This document shows, in pieces, positions 36,180 through 46,052 of a stretch of 64,000 nt of DNA. A program made the position numbers and the translations under genes. How positions within the stretch are numbered: position 1 is the stretch's first letter; each line of letters starts with the position of its first letter. Origin of the DNA: Massospora cicadina (Eukaryota > Entomophthoromycota > Entomophthoromycetes > Entomophthorales > Entomophthoraceae); assembly GCA_022478985.1 (NCBI GenBank), contig JAKSZP010009318.1:62001-126000 (forward strand). Reading direction: 5' to 3'. Under the pieces are notes generated by a model, which was not told where the DNA came from, searched no databases, and saw only the letters and a program-made list of their open reading frames with translations.

Positions 36180-37776
36180 ATTGAAAAGGCAGATCAATGC
36201 TGATAGCAAGGGGGTTGGTGCATCTTTGGGATGGGGGTCAAGAAGAAGTAGATAACTGTTGAGATTGACATTCTAGGCCTGGAGCACAGCCTCTATGAAT
36301 TTGACAACATGGTGTTCAACTTGGACGTGGGCGTCAGGAAGCTGGGTTAATTTGCAATGTTGGTTCTGGTGACATGTGTTGATGGGGAAAAATCTTCCAG
36401 TTCATCAACATGTTTAACTGTGGTGGTGGCAGTTTAATTGAAGCATTTGATTTCATCTTTTGCAATAGCAGAGAACTTGGGGGATATAGCAATATTAAGC
36501 CCTTCTTTCTATTCAACGACAGATTTTACCATGGCTTTGCAGAGATAGCAATTTTCAGGTAAGGCTACCATGGTTTCAGCAAGCCAGTGGCCATTTTGGA
36601 AATGGGTAGCATTGGGTTTGGGGACATATTGATTAGTCAGGGCTGGAGCATTAAAGTCTGAATTCATATAAGGTTATGAAGCAATTGGAAAATCTGATGG
36701 TGGGAAAATTTCACCAGATTTGGCCACTTCAGCCAATAAGTCCCAGGGATTTTGATTGACTTGAATTGATTCAGTGATAGATGTCTGTGGTGGGGTAAGT
36801 TTTGGGGCGAGAAAGTTTTTGGATTGAATATGGGTCCAAAACTGCTCCCAATTGGTTGGCATATTTGTAAATTGGCCGGCTTGGGCTTAGGTTGCTAAAT
36901 TTTGCTTCTATTTCATCAAACGCTTGGTTTGGGGGGTAGTGACAGCCATAATTCCCACTCAAACGCTGTTAGTGCAGCCTCAATGTGGGTTGGCAGTGTT
37001 TGCAGGATTTGAATTGTATCAAAATGCTTTTTTTAGCTTGGTCCAACTCATGGAAGAGGGGAAAAATTGTGCGGCTGTTGTCAATGCAAACCCAAAAGAA
37101 ATGGTTTGGTGCAGAAGGGATATAGGCACACGGTGAGATGTGCTGGGCATGATTATCTGGTGGGGGTAATGGTGGCCATTGCCTGTGGTACTACTAGGTG
37201 CTTGGCACCACTTGGGACAATGAATTGAGGATGGGGTCTGTGCCATAAGTGGACAGCCCTGAAATTAACCCATTATAGAGTATTTGAGGGGGAAGGTGTG
37301 AGGGTGGGTTTGCAAAGGTCACCATGAGTGTCATATCATTGGGGAGATGTGTCTGGATGGTGTTAATGGGTGTGTTTTTGTACATTAAGGGCGTTGCTGC
37401 TGCAGTGGCCGCGTCCTATTAAGTGTGGAATTTAATATTAAATTATACCTTGTAAGGGTGGAAGTTGATAAATCCTGCATTGCAAAGGTAGCCATTGTCA
37501 ACTCAATAATCGCTTTGTCAGCATATGAAAAGAAATGTCCATACTTGATGCGGAGGCAAAAGCAGATAGTGGATTGAGGTAGGGCTAGGGGATGGGGGCA
37601 GGTTGGGTGGACTCATGCGAGGTGGTATGATAAGTCCCTTAGAGGGACAAATCTGCCAGATGTATTAGGAAGACTGGATGAGCCAGTCTGCACACATTTG
37701 CCTGCCAGGCGGTAAACGCTAGCAGGTGGAGCACCGCTGCCCCAAATTGGAGTGGCAGGGGTGGAACCAAGGGCAT
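36180..37776 (-). pseudogene. Half-LINE ORF1-like protein, broken (copy 2)
   Basis: The start is placed near 37776 by alignment with copy 3. Recognisable blocks include VTFANLPSHLPPQILYNGL (37194-37385), a zinc-knuckle region reading FPLFHELDQAKK (about 37035-37075) in which both leading Cys residues are gone, and VNQNPWDLLAEVAKSGEIFP (36674-36862), a signature shared by all three full-length copies. The C-terminal part near 36200-36500 is frameshifted. The same Phe at the second Cys position as in copy 1 points to a subfamily without a working knuckle. Confidence 0.6.
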
Positions 37777-37860
37777 TGGCTTAAAACGGTGGTGCAGAAA
37801 GTTGATGAAGGCTTTAAATTAGCTTTTGAATTAAAATTGCTAAAAAGTGGGATCAAGCGA

Positions 37861-37876
37861 ATAGTTCTTTATTAGA
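37861..37876. repeat. Target site duplication of half-LINE copy 2 (5' side)
   Basis: ATAGTTCTTTATTAGA is the perfect partner of 35918-35933. Confidence 0.93.
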
Positions 37877-40001
37877 GCAACACAAAAAATGAAGAAATGA
37901 TTATCTGATTTTGTTTTTTTAAAGGTGGTTCTCATTCAAACTTTCACATCCAAAGATGACCAAATATTTATATAAAGATCTCAAACTTGGCTAAACAATG
38001 GTTAGGCAGTTTGACTGGGAAATATAGGCCTTCATAATTTTGTTTCAAGACTTTTGGGTAAATTTTATTTTGGGATAAAAGTAAAGTTACATTAAAACCC
38101 ACATTCAGTACTTGATTATCTATTTAATTTTATGTAAGTAGTCATTATGGAAAGAAGGAGAAGATTTTATAAATGAAAAAACTCTTTCACTGAGCCAGTT
38201 AAAGTATCAAGTTAAAAGTCTTATGAGCTCTCAGCTGCGGCGACCAAAATTTAGTTTAAAAATTCTAATTTAACAAAGCGAAAAGATGGTGCAAATCTTT
38301 TTTAATATAAACTAGAGTGTTTGGCTAAAGGCTGAGGTTATAGCATCATGAGGAGGTATTGAAAATTACGAGTTGTAGTAAAGAGGGTGGATAGGTGCAT
38401 GTGCAAAGGGACCGCAAAGGGGCTTGCCTTGTGGTACCTCAATTAAAGGATATAGTATTTTGGATATCAGGATTCAGACATGATGGTAAGAATATCGATC
38501 AATTGACTTCCATGAGAGAATTGATGCCTAGACCCAAGATATGGATAAAAAATTCCATTGATTAATCATATGTAAAAAAATGATAGTCAGTAAGGCTCAA
38601 GTTGATACTAGAAATTCCATTAGAAAAATTTGAGCCCAAGATACCCTTAAAATGAAATCCTGCTTAATCAAAAAGAAGAATCATCAAAATGTCAGCGACT
38701 ATTACACTAGTTGGCACACAAGGCAGTATGTTAATATGTACCCACAAAATGGTTAAAATTAAGAATATATTAAAATTTATTGACCTAAGTGATACCAAAT
38801 CTTGTCCAACTGGTACAATCAGTGTACATTTTAACTCTATCAAAAGTATGCTAAAAAGCATCTTACAATCTGGATGCGTTGCCTGACCAAGAGCCTCCCA
38901 TCTAAATTCCCCCTCGATTACTTTTATTAATCCTTTCCTTATAGGGTTTATATTGAAAATGTAACCTAAAAAATCCCTCATTCTATACTAAATAAAGTTA
39001 CGTTAACCTATTTATATCTTATTTGTTAATTGACTCAATAAGTCCTTTTTGCCATACTTAACATAGGAAGGATACTATAGCTGATGGGACCTTAGCATGT
39101 ATTGGCACCCTCAAAGTTAAATAATATATGTCTTGAGTCTTAGACACGTCAAGTAATGACTCTTGGGCTTATTGGGCACAGTACCATCAAGCCACAAATG
39201 GAAGCCAAACGGGTTGAGATTTGTACTTAACTAACACATCTACCAGCTCCTGATAAAGCAATTCAATAAGGATAAGTTAAAATGTTATTAGAGTTAGAGA
39301 TGACCATTAAACATTCGGCAGGAATGTGTGATTGACATTGGCGTTCCCTTATATTTTAATAACTTGAAGCATTAGTGAAGAATAAGCTTTACAGGAGTAA
39401 TCAGGGTTAAAATAGTTCTTATAAAAGTAGAATGTGATAAACTAAGCTGAAACATGACGTCCTGGGATTTTTACAATGTAGAATGCATCTTATAAAGAAA
39501 CAGATCCTCATGCTTGACGCGCAGTCCATAGCAGTTGTTTCTTTAGTAATTATTAAGCTGCAAGATACAGGGTGGATATTAACAAAGTGTCTGTAAATGT
39601 CTAGAAGAGTGACAAAACAAATCAATAGTTTTGGAAAAGTCATAGAACCAGTCTAAAACGCTTTGGGAAGATCAAAGCACATCACCAGGCGTTGCGTCAC
39701 CACTTCACATATGAGTTGGAGCTGTCAATCAAAACGCTACCATGTCAACAAAGACAAATTGGAGCGACTATGCTTGTATTTTTTAGATAAAAAGTATTAA
39801 AGTGTAAAGATGTTATAGGTTAGATTAGAAAGCCAGAGAATTATGTATTAACATGTGACAACTTTTTATGGTATAAAATTAGTTCATTTAAACCTTGCAT
39901 CTAATAATCAGCTTCTACAAAATTTCTCTTGATATACATCTTTTCACTAGACTTAACCTCTGCTTTTATATCTAATTTTGTGTACCAAATTAACTATTTC
40001 A
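37877..40001. other. Unassigned AT-rich DNA
   Basis: A 105-codon minus-strand frame at 38664-38981 is open and hydrophobic, but I recognise no domain and found no repeat partner. Nothing else is supported. Confidence 0.4.
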
Positions 40002-40017
40002 CTGTCTTCTATAGGTT
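40002..40017. repeat. Target site duplication of half-LINE copy 3 (3' side)
   Basis: CTGTCTTCTATAGGTT is identical to 41917-41932 (16 of 16). Confidence 0.95.
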
Positions 40018-40034
40018 AGATTAGATTTATTCGA

Positions 40035-40063
40035 GGTATGCTGACCAGGGGACAGACAGTACC
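40035..40063 (-). other. 3' terminal stem-loop of half-LINE copy 3
   Basis: In element sense: outer stem GGTA/TACC, inner stem CTG/CAG, loop TCCCCTGGT. LINE 2 has GGTAA/TTACC and CTG/CAG with loop TCCCCTGAT. LINE 1B has GGAAG/CTTCC and CCG/CGG with loop TCCCCTGGT. Confidence 0.7.
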
Positions 40064-40205
40064 GATCACAACACTCAAAACGGCAAAACAAACTACTAAC
40101 CAGGTGGGAAGCAGAAACTGCTTAACCCACCATAGCAGAGGGTGAGGAGGGGTCGGGGGGTTGGTTTTCAGAAAGACCCACCTCGATCAAGGGGTGTTGG
40201 TTACA

Positions 40206-41825
40206 TTACCGGATCAGAGCAGAGAGCCAGGGCGTTGGGGCATCTGCATAGTGGGGGCTGAGGTCAGCGTAGTAGGAGTTTTCCACTTCTGCATCAAGAT
40301 AATGATGGGAAAGTGTTTCAACAAAAGCTGCGAGGAGAACTTCAGCTTCTTTGCGGGCTTCAGGAAGTTGGGTGAAAAGGGAGATACTGTGGCGGGTGAT
40401 TTTGGCTGAGGGGTTGAATGAAGCAAGCGTTGCGACATTCATAACAGCGATTTCAGCATCATCAAATAGTTTTGAGATGTCACTGCAGGGAGATTCAGGG
40501 AAGTCGGGGGAAGAAGATGGTGGGCAGGCCATGCTGGAGCTGAGCCACTGACTGGGCCACCGCGGTGCGTAGTTTTGGGCAATGAGGAGAGGCCACCGCA
40601 GCTAAGGCGAGCTGGTGGTCACTTTGGAAGGGGGCTGTATTGGGTAGAGGAGCAAAATGGCGAGGGGTAGGGGTTTCATCGAAGTCGGGAAGGAAAAATT
40701 CTGCCTGACCATAATCCCATGGCAGAGAGATTGACCTGTATGCTTACTAATGAGGATATTACCTGATTCGTCAGTTTCAGCCAATAGATCCCATGGATTT
40801 TGGTTCACTGGAATAGTGGCATTTAAATTTGAGTGGGTAGTATTGGGCGAATGGGCAGCTGCTTGGGTGTGAATGTTGGTCCAAGCATTGCTCTGATTGG
40901 CTGGCTTAGATTTAGGTGGGAGAGTGAGGATGGAGGTTTTGGGTGGGGCTGATTTTCCATGTGGGCCCACTGAACGAGATTGGAGGGTGGGAGGGGCAGC
41001 AAAGTGCCCCATACTGAACCTCCAGAGGGGGGCTCAGAAGTTGCATCAGCGGATTTGGCCTTAGGGCACGCTCTTTTTGCATGGTCGATGCCAAAGCAGA
41101 GGGAACAAATCTGCCTACCATTATTGACCCGAGCCCAAAAGAAATGATCTGGCGCTGCAGCCACACTAGCGCGGGGTGGGATTTGTTGGGCTATGGTAGG
41201 GTGGTGTGGTATGATGGTGGCTGTTGCACGAGGAGCAGCAAGGCGTTCTGCACCAGATGGAATGGCAAAGATGAGGTTGGGCTGAGTGCCATAAGCCATG
41301 AGCCCCGCGACCAACTGGTCATACAAAACCTGGGGTGGAAGGTGGGATGGGAGATTTGCAAAGGATACCACTAGCGTGGTGTCTGAAGAGAGGCGAGTAC
41401 GGGTTGTGGAAATGGGGTTTTTTTATAAATTAGAGGAGTTTGTGCTGCCGCTTCAGCATCCTCCTCAGATTGGAACCCAACGTCAAAGTGCCCTTAAAAG
41501 GGCGGAAGTCTATAAAGCCAGCTGGCGCAAAGGCTGTAGTGGCTAGGTCAATAATTGCCTTATTGGCATATGGGAACAAACGCCCATAGTCCACTCTGAG
41601 GCAATAGCGGATAGCAGAGCGAGGGAGGGCGAGAGGATGGGGGCGAGAAGGGTGGACGCGCGCCAGGTGGAGCGCTAAGTCCCGTGGGGGAACAAAACGG
41701 TTGGAAGCAGTGGGCGGGCTGTTTGAACCTGTCCAAACGCGCTTGCCTGCAGGGCGGAAAACGCTAGGTGGGGGTGCACTGCTACCCCACACTGGGGTGG
41801 CAGGCGGCAGAGCCAAGGACATCAA
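40206..41825 (-). pseudogene. Half-LINE ORF1-like protein (RRM-like, CCHC knuckle, unique C-terminus), broken by frameshifts
   Basis: The start at 41825 gives MMSLALPPATPVWG. The first segment (41430-41825) has a Pro-rich N-terminus and YGRLFPYANKAIIDLA with PAGFIDFRPF, which resembles LINE 2 ORF1 (SLFPHAVYIA, GRGWINIAF). The second (40823-41371) has VSFANLPSHLPPQVLYDQL, like LINE 2 LLFISFDSLPTNLPHKVIEE, then an intact zinc knuckle CSLCFGIDHAKRAC (about 41062-41105). A long Pro/Ser linker, the PWDLLAE block (40800) and a helical C-terminus (40206-40532) with PHYADAPTPWLSALI follow. This last half has no counterpart in the LINE ORF1s here. It likely binds RNA; the C-terminal role is unknown. 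Confidence 0.72.
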
Positions 41826-41877
41826 AGAATAGGTTTTTGGGCAGATGGCTGTAGATAAATAAACTTAAATTTAAAAT

Positions 41878-41899
41878 CGCTCAAAAGTGACTTTGAGCG
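41878..41899 (-). other. 5' terminal hairpin of half-LINE copy 3
   Basis: CGCTCAAA (41878-41885), loop AGTGAC, TTTGAGCG (41892-41899): a perfect eight-pair stem 17 bases from the element's 5' end. It is longer than, but placed like, the LINE 1A and LINE 2 hairpins. Confidence 0.75.
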
Positions 41900-41916
41900 G
41901 TTAAAGAGAGTTTTTC

Positions 41917-41932
41917 CTGTCTTCTATAGGTT
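41917..41932. repeat. Target site duplication of half-LINE copy 3 (5' side)
   Basis: CTGTCTTCTATAGGTT is the perfect partner of 40002-40017. Confidence 0.95.
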
Positions 41933-43122
41933 GAAACATTTCTTTTTAGTATTGTGAGGTCTCATAGTTTAAACCTATTTTATATGAACCTTCTATTACA
42001 TTGTGTTCTTCCTTTATTAAACAATATGTTTTAACTCTTTTCATTAATGATAAATCTTACATATGCTAATTTATGTTTCTGTAACATTTCTAAGAATTTA
42101 TTATACCCAAACAACAAAATATCAACTTTTTCTAACAATTATACTCAAAGCATCAAAGTGAGCATATGATATAAATATGCAACTAAACCCCATATGAGTC
42201 AAATTCAGATGTTTTAATTTCATTTAAAGGGTAAAAGATATTTATATATCTTCTCTATCTGAAAGCATAATGATAAGACGATTATACCAATTAATAAACA
42301 GAAAAATTACTTTAGGGGTCTTATAATAAAAGTTTATTGATATCTATCCTAATTTCATATATAACATGTATAAGCTCTTTTAATTAATTGAGGGGCAGAC
42401 CTAGTGACACTACTGCACCAATTAATGGGAAATGGAAATTGAAATCAATGGGCAATGCAGATAAATACCAGTAGAACTCAACATTCAGCATTCTGATAGG
42501 TCAGTAACTCTATGGTCCGCCTTGCTATCTGCTATCTCAGTTTGGGGAATTGGTGAGTAATGAAACCCAATCATTAATTGTCCTTTACTCAAAATTCATC
42601 TACTGAAGTTTAACTTGGGCTGAAATGGTTATTGAGTCTGAACTCTACCACTTAGAATCCTCCCTTAGTATGTTTTAGAAATTTTGGAGTTATGTGCTCT
42701 TTCACCCTAGGCAATCAACACCAACTGCAACTTCCAACTGGGATGCTCAGCTTTGCTCCCACTTCTACAGTAATAAGTTCTTGATAGTTGTGTTGATTGA
42801 ATTATTGATATTAATTAAACAATGATGGGTAGTAAAATGTAAAGACTATTACTTAAGTTAAGCTCACTTAAATCAACATTAATTATGAAGTCCAAAACCA
42901 AAATGGTGCACGCCCTTCTTCTTTAAGATATCTCTAATATGACAGGAAATTCTTCCCTCCTCCCTTCTCTTCTCAGAGTTCATGGAGATCTTGGTAAAAA
43001 AACTTTAGACAAAGGATATCCTATCCATAAACTCTTTTCCTAAGGGCTAACTATACAACTAATGTATAAAAGTCTAAACTACAAAAGTAATTGCTTATTT
43101 AACTTTATTATTTTAGAAATGA
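41933..43122. other. Unassigned AT-rich DNA
   Basis: No gene or repeat partner was recognised. Confidence 0.4.
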
Positions 43123-43674
43123 GGGAATTTATAGGAAGTTTACATAAAACCCCTGTTGGCGCCCCACTTGAGGAGATGGCGGCCGTTGCTGTTTAATTAG
43201 CCTTCATTAGGTTGCACACTCAGGATTTCCTCATTAAGCTAGACGGGTTTCACCTCCTTCTAACCCTGCAACCCACTCCAGGTTATCAATAAATGCTTCC
43301 TAACATTCATTAATTAAGTCAGAATGTGTTTTAGAAGAATTGTCAGCGCTTCAGCAACTTTATAAACCCCTCCAGTCAATATGCAGCAAAACTCAATTGA
43401 CTTACACATAGTAATTTTAATTATAAATTCAACAGCCTAATTACTCGCTTTTTGTCAAGGATTATCCACAGGGAGAATTAAATAATCCAGCATATTAATC
43501 TGATGGATCAACCATAGCAAATTACCTATTATCTGGTAGGATGATTCTGCCAAACAATATTTATCCTCTGAAAATGATAGATCCTATATCCACCAGCAGG
43601 AATGAACCCCTAGTGAATAAGGACATATTGCAATCTAAGCAGCTGAGTAATATGGGCATATCAAGGTCAAAACA
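43123..43674 (-). repeat. LTR-like repeat, copy a
   Basis: This stretch aligns with 44251-44820: GGGAATTTATAGG at the left of both, GCGGCCGTTGCTGTTTAATTAG against GCAGCAGTTGCCATTAAATCAC, and GTAATATGGGCA near the right end. Diverged copies of about 550-570 bp in one orientation suggest LTRs. The left boundary may lie further left. A pyrimidine run (TATCCCCTG) follows on the right. Confidence 0.45.
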
Positions 43675-44250
43675 TATCCCCTGTAAAAATTTTACTCTTA
43701 GTAGTTGATTATCGGAGGTCAACCCTAGTAATCTTTCTACTGCACAGGTTCAGTTTCCTTGTGCACCTCGCGTTGTAAGAATATATATAATCTGATAGTA
43801 TGATGACTATTATCTGTAGTCAAGTTAGAATTATCTTCAGGCCCAACGCTTCGGCCAGTATTTCTGATAATATGGAATATCGCACTCTTAGGGATTTGTT
43901 CCCTATAGTCCTGTCCACTCAATCTTTGTTAAGATCCTCTGATGAGAGTCCCCTTCAGCCCAACACACAGTCAGCAGCAATCCCTTAGCTGTGGTTCCCT
44001 TTGTGTCTAGATCCCTGCTTGGATCTCTACTCTTCTCTGAGAGTCTACCAATTATTGCCTTTTACAATTATATCCTTGAGATGGAATCCTCACGCTAGAT
44101 GCTGATAGTCAAACTTTTTTTGAATCTACAGTCAAAATAATAAGGTTCTTTATTAGTTCTTTTCCGACTGTAAACTTGTGTCAATCAGTGAGTATTTTTC
44201 AGTGTTTTTCTTCTTGTTTTTTTCTTGTGTTTCTATTATAGTGAATTCTA
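43675..44250. other. Spacer between two LTR-like copies
   Basis: About 0.6 kb with no recognised coding part. If the flanking copies are an LTR pair, this would be a very short, gene-less interior of TRIM type. It may instead be an unrelated remnant. Confidence 0.3.
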
Positions 44251-44820
44251 GGGAATTTATAGGGGATTTGGCTGTCTAACCCTTGGTTGACACCTCTTTG
44301 ATGAAATGGCAGCAGTTGCCATTAAATCACCCTTCCTCGTCTCAGCAGCGATGGTCTTCCCCATCCTGATTAGGATTCTGACGTTAGACATCCTTGAGAC
44401 CTCAAATGAAAGAGTCAGAAATCTATCCTTAATGTTTTCCTCTCAATTCAAGTGAATCATCCATAATTGGCTAGCAACTAATTGATTCATTAGTTGCAGG
44501 TGGCATCACTCGCCTCACAACTCATTAAACATTCCCAATCAGTCAGTGATGAAACCTGACCAATCCCAATCAGTACACCTGATAGCTAATTACTATCAGA
44601 TGCCCTTATTTAATCGGCCACTCCGCCTGATGAGATATTAGGTATTCATCTGGATTGATTCCTGATGGATACGACCAGATAAATATCCTAAAATCCCCCA
44701 AATGTAGTTCCTCCAAAAATTCAGGTTAACCAATTTCCAATTCACTTCGCCTTAGGGAATTTTTCCCCTAGCAATACCAGGTAATCTAGCAGGCTGGTAA
44801 TATGGGCAAAAATCCTGACA
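44251..44820 (-). repeat. LTR-like repeat, copy b, followed by a polypurine-like tract
   Basis: On the minus strand this copy starts TGTCAGGATTTTTGCCC (at 44820). Just before that start the minus strand reads CCTTTGGGGGGA, a good polypurine tract for a 3' LTR. The matching interior to the right is cut at 44894 by Ty3 element 3. Confidence 0.45.
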
Positions 44821-44894
44821 TCCCCCCAAAGGCCTAGATTACCCAGCAAATGATAATAAAGTGGAGGAAAGGCTGCATCTTTGGCCATGGTCAT

Positions 44895-45690
44895 TGTGGG
44901 AATTTTATATGGCCACAAAATCCAGATTGAGATTATCTAAGCTCTATTTTATATAGTATTGATTCATATTTAATTTAGCTTATAGATTTAGCTTTGAGAT
45001 GACAATCTAAATATATCATCTATTCAGTAATTAAAACCAACCAAATGGGTAATTATAATTTTCAGAGGATTAAATAAAATTATAATTATGATTATTATTT
45101 TGTTGTGGATTGTTGCCAACAACATGAGATCAGTAAGTCAGCTCAAAATGAGCAATTATTCATGGGAATTTGTCTTATTTAGTAGCTGAAATGTGGGCTG
45201 ATATGGATGGTGATTTAAGTACACTATTCCTCGTATAATTCAGCTGTAATCTTTCTTAAATTGAACCAATATCCCTTTTTGTCAGCTAGGCATGCCGAGA
45301 CCATTGTGGTTACCACAATTACCCTTAACACATGGCCTCCATTTATTTCAATTATAAATATTTCCTAATTTTATTAATAAACATTTAGAACTAAGAATAC
45401 TTTATTGTTAGCAATTGTTGATTATATACTTCAGGGTGAAGTCTTAAGATATTGCTTGTCTAAGTGTCAACGCCAGAGTGAGGTCAAAATCACTTGAATC
45501 TTTATATATTGCCAGAGTGAGGCTGAAGTCACTTGTCATAATTTTATCCACCAGAGTAGGGCCAAATCTATCCATTTATCAAAGCTTGACTAAGCTAAAT
45601 ATCTTTATACAATTAGAAAAGCCATTTAAAATTCTTAGAGTCAGAAGCTAAGTGAACGTGTGCACCAGTGAAAACATTGTGAATTTTACA
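44895..45690 (+). repeat. 5' LTR of Ty3 element 3
   Basis: This 796-bp LTR starts TGTGGGAATTTTATATGG and ends GTGAATTTTACA. It aligns with 62114-62912 along its length, with shared blocks such as GTAAGTCAGCTCAAAATGAGC and CCAGAGTGAGGCTGAAGTCAC. Confidence 0.92.
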
Positions 45691-45712
45691 TGTAGTGCTC
45701 ACTACATGGGTT
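45691..45712 (+). other. Candidate primer binding site of Ty3 element 3
   Basis: T then GTAGTGCTCACTAC then ATGG directly follows the LTR. The 14-base core is identical to the site in element 1. The TGG expected at the start has become TAG. Confidence 0.55.
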
Positions 45713-45927
45713 GGGTCAAGTTTAAACAAAATCTTAGTGCTGAATAATTTAACTAATATGGCACAAAAAAATAAGGAAGTGAGAAATTCAGCAATTGTTA
45801 AAGAAATATTAAATTAGGCGGGTCTGCTGGTGGATCCCCAATATATTTACCTATTATCAATTGGAGCGAATGAAATACCGTGACAATCTATGAACCATTT
45901 TCAGAGCAAATCAGAGAAAATATACCC

Positions 45928-45944
45928 AGTATTAGCAATATCCT
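45928..45944. repeat. Target site duplication of LINE 2 (3' side)
   Basis: AGTATTAGCAATATCCT is identical to 51218-51234 (17 of 17). Confidence 0.95.
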
Positions 45945-45958
45945 TTTTATTTAACTGA

Positions 45959-45987
45959 GGTAAGCTGATCAGGGGACAGACATTACC
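45959..45987 (-). other. 3' terminal stem-loop of LINE 2
   Basis: In element sense: outer stem GGTAA/TTACC, inner stem CTG/CAG, loop TCCCCTGAT, followed by CTCAGTTAAATAAAAA up to the insertion end. Confidence 0.7.
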
Positions 45988-46052
45988 GAATATATGTGAA
46001 ACTAAGAGAATAACTAAGAAATATAAAAATTGGGCACCCCAGGGTACTCAAG

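Larger units (their letters stand above)
35934..37860 (-). mobile_element. Half-LINE copy 2 (ORF1-only non-autonomous element)
   Basis: This 1.9 kb minus-strand element has a perfect 16-bp duplication. It keeps the half-LINE plan: decayed 5' hairpin with loop AAGTGG near 37851, ORF1-like remnant, 3' UTR and a LINE-like 3' end (GGTATG, then CAGGGG, at about 35955-35975). A micro-insertion with its own duplication lies in its 3' UTR at 36044-36090. It has no endonuclease or RT. Confidence 0.88.
40018..41916 (-). mobile_element. Half-LINE copy 3, the best preserved (1.9 kb)
   Basis: This complete minus-strand element has a perfect 16-bp duplication. From the 5' end it has a CTCTCTTT leader and an eight-pair hairpin (41878-41899), an ORF1-like frame of about 540 codons (41825 to 40206) with few breaks, a 3' UTR, and a 3' stem-loop (40035-40063). 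The tail is AATAAATCT. The last 35-40 bases are almost the same as those of LINE family 2. There is no endonuclease or RT, so it must use proteins made by another element. Confidence 0.9.

Noticed and set aside
38664..38981. 105-codon minus-strand frame as a possible gene
   Set aside because: No recognised domain, no repeat partner and no coding-like composition; left as unassigned.
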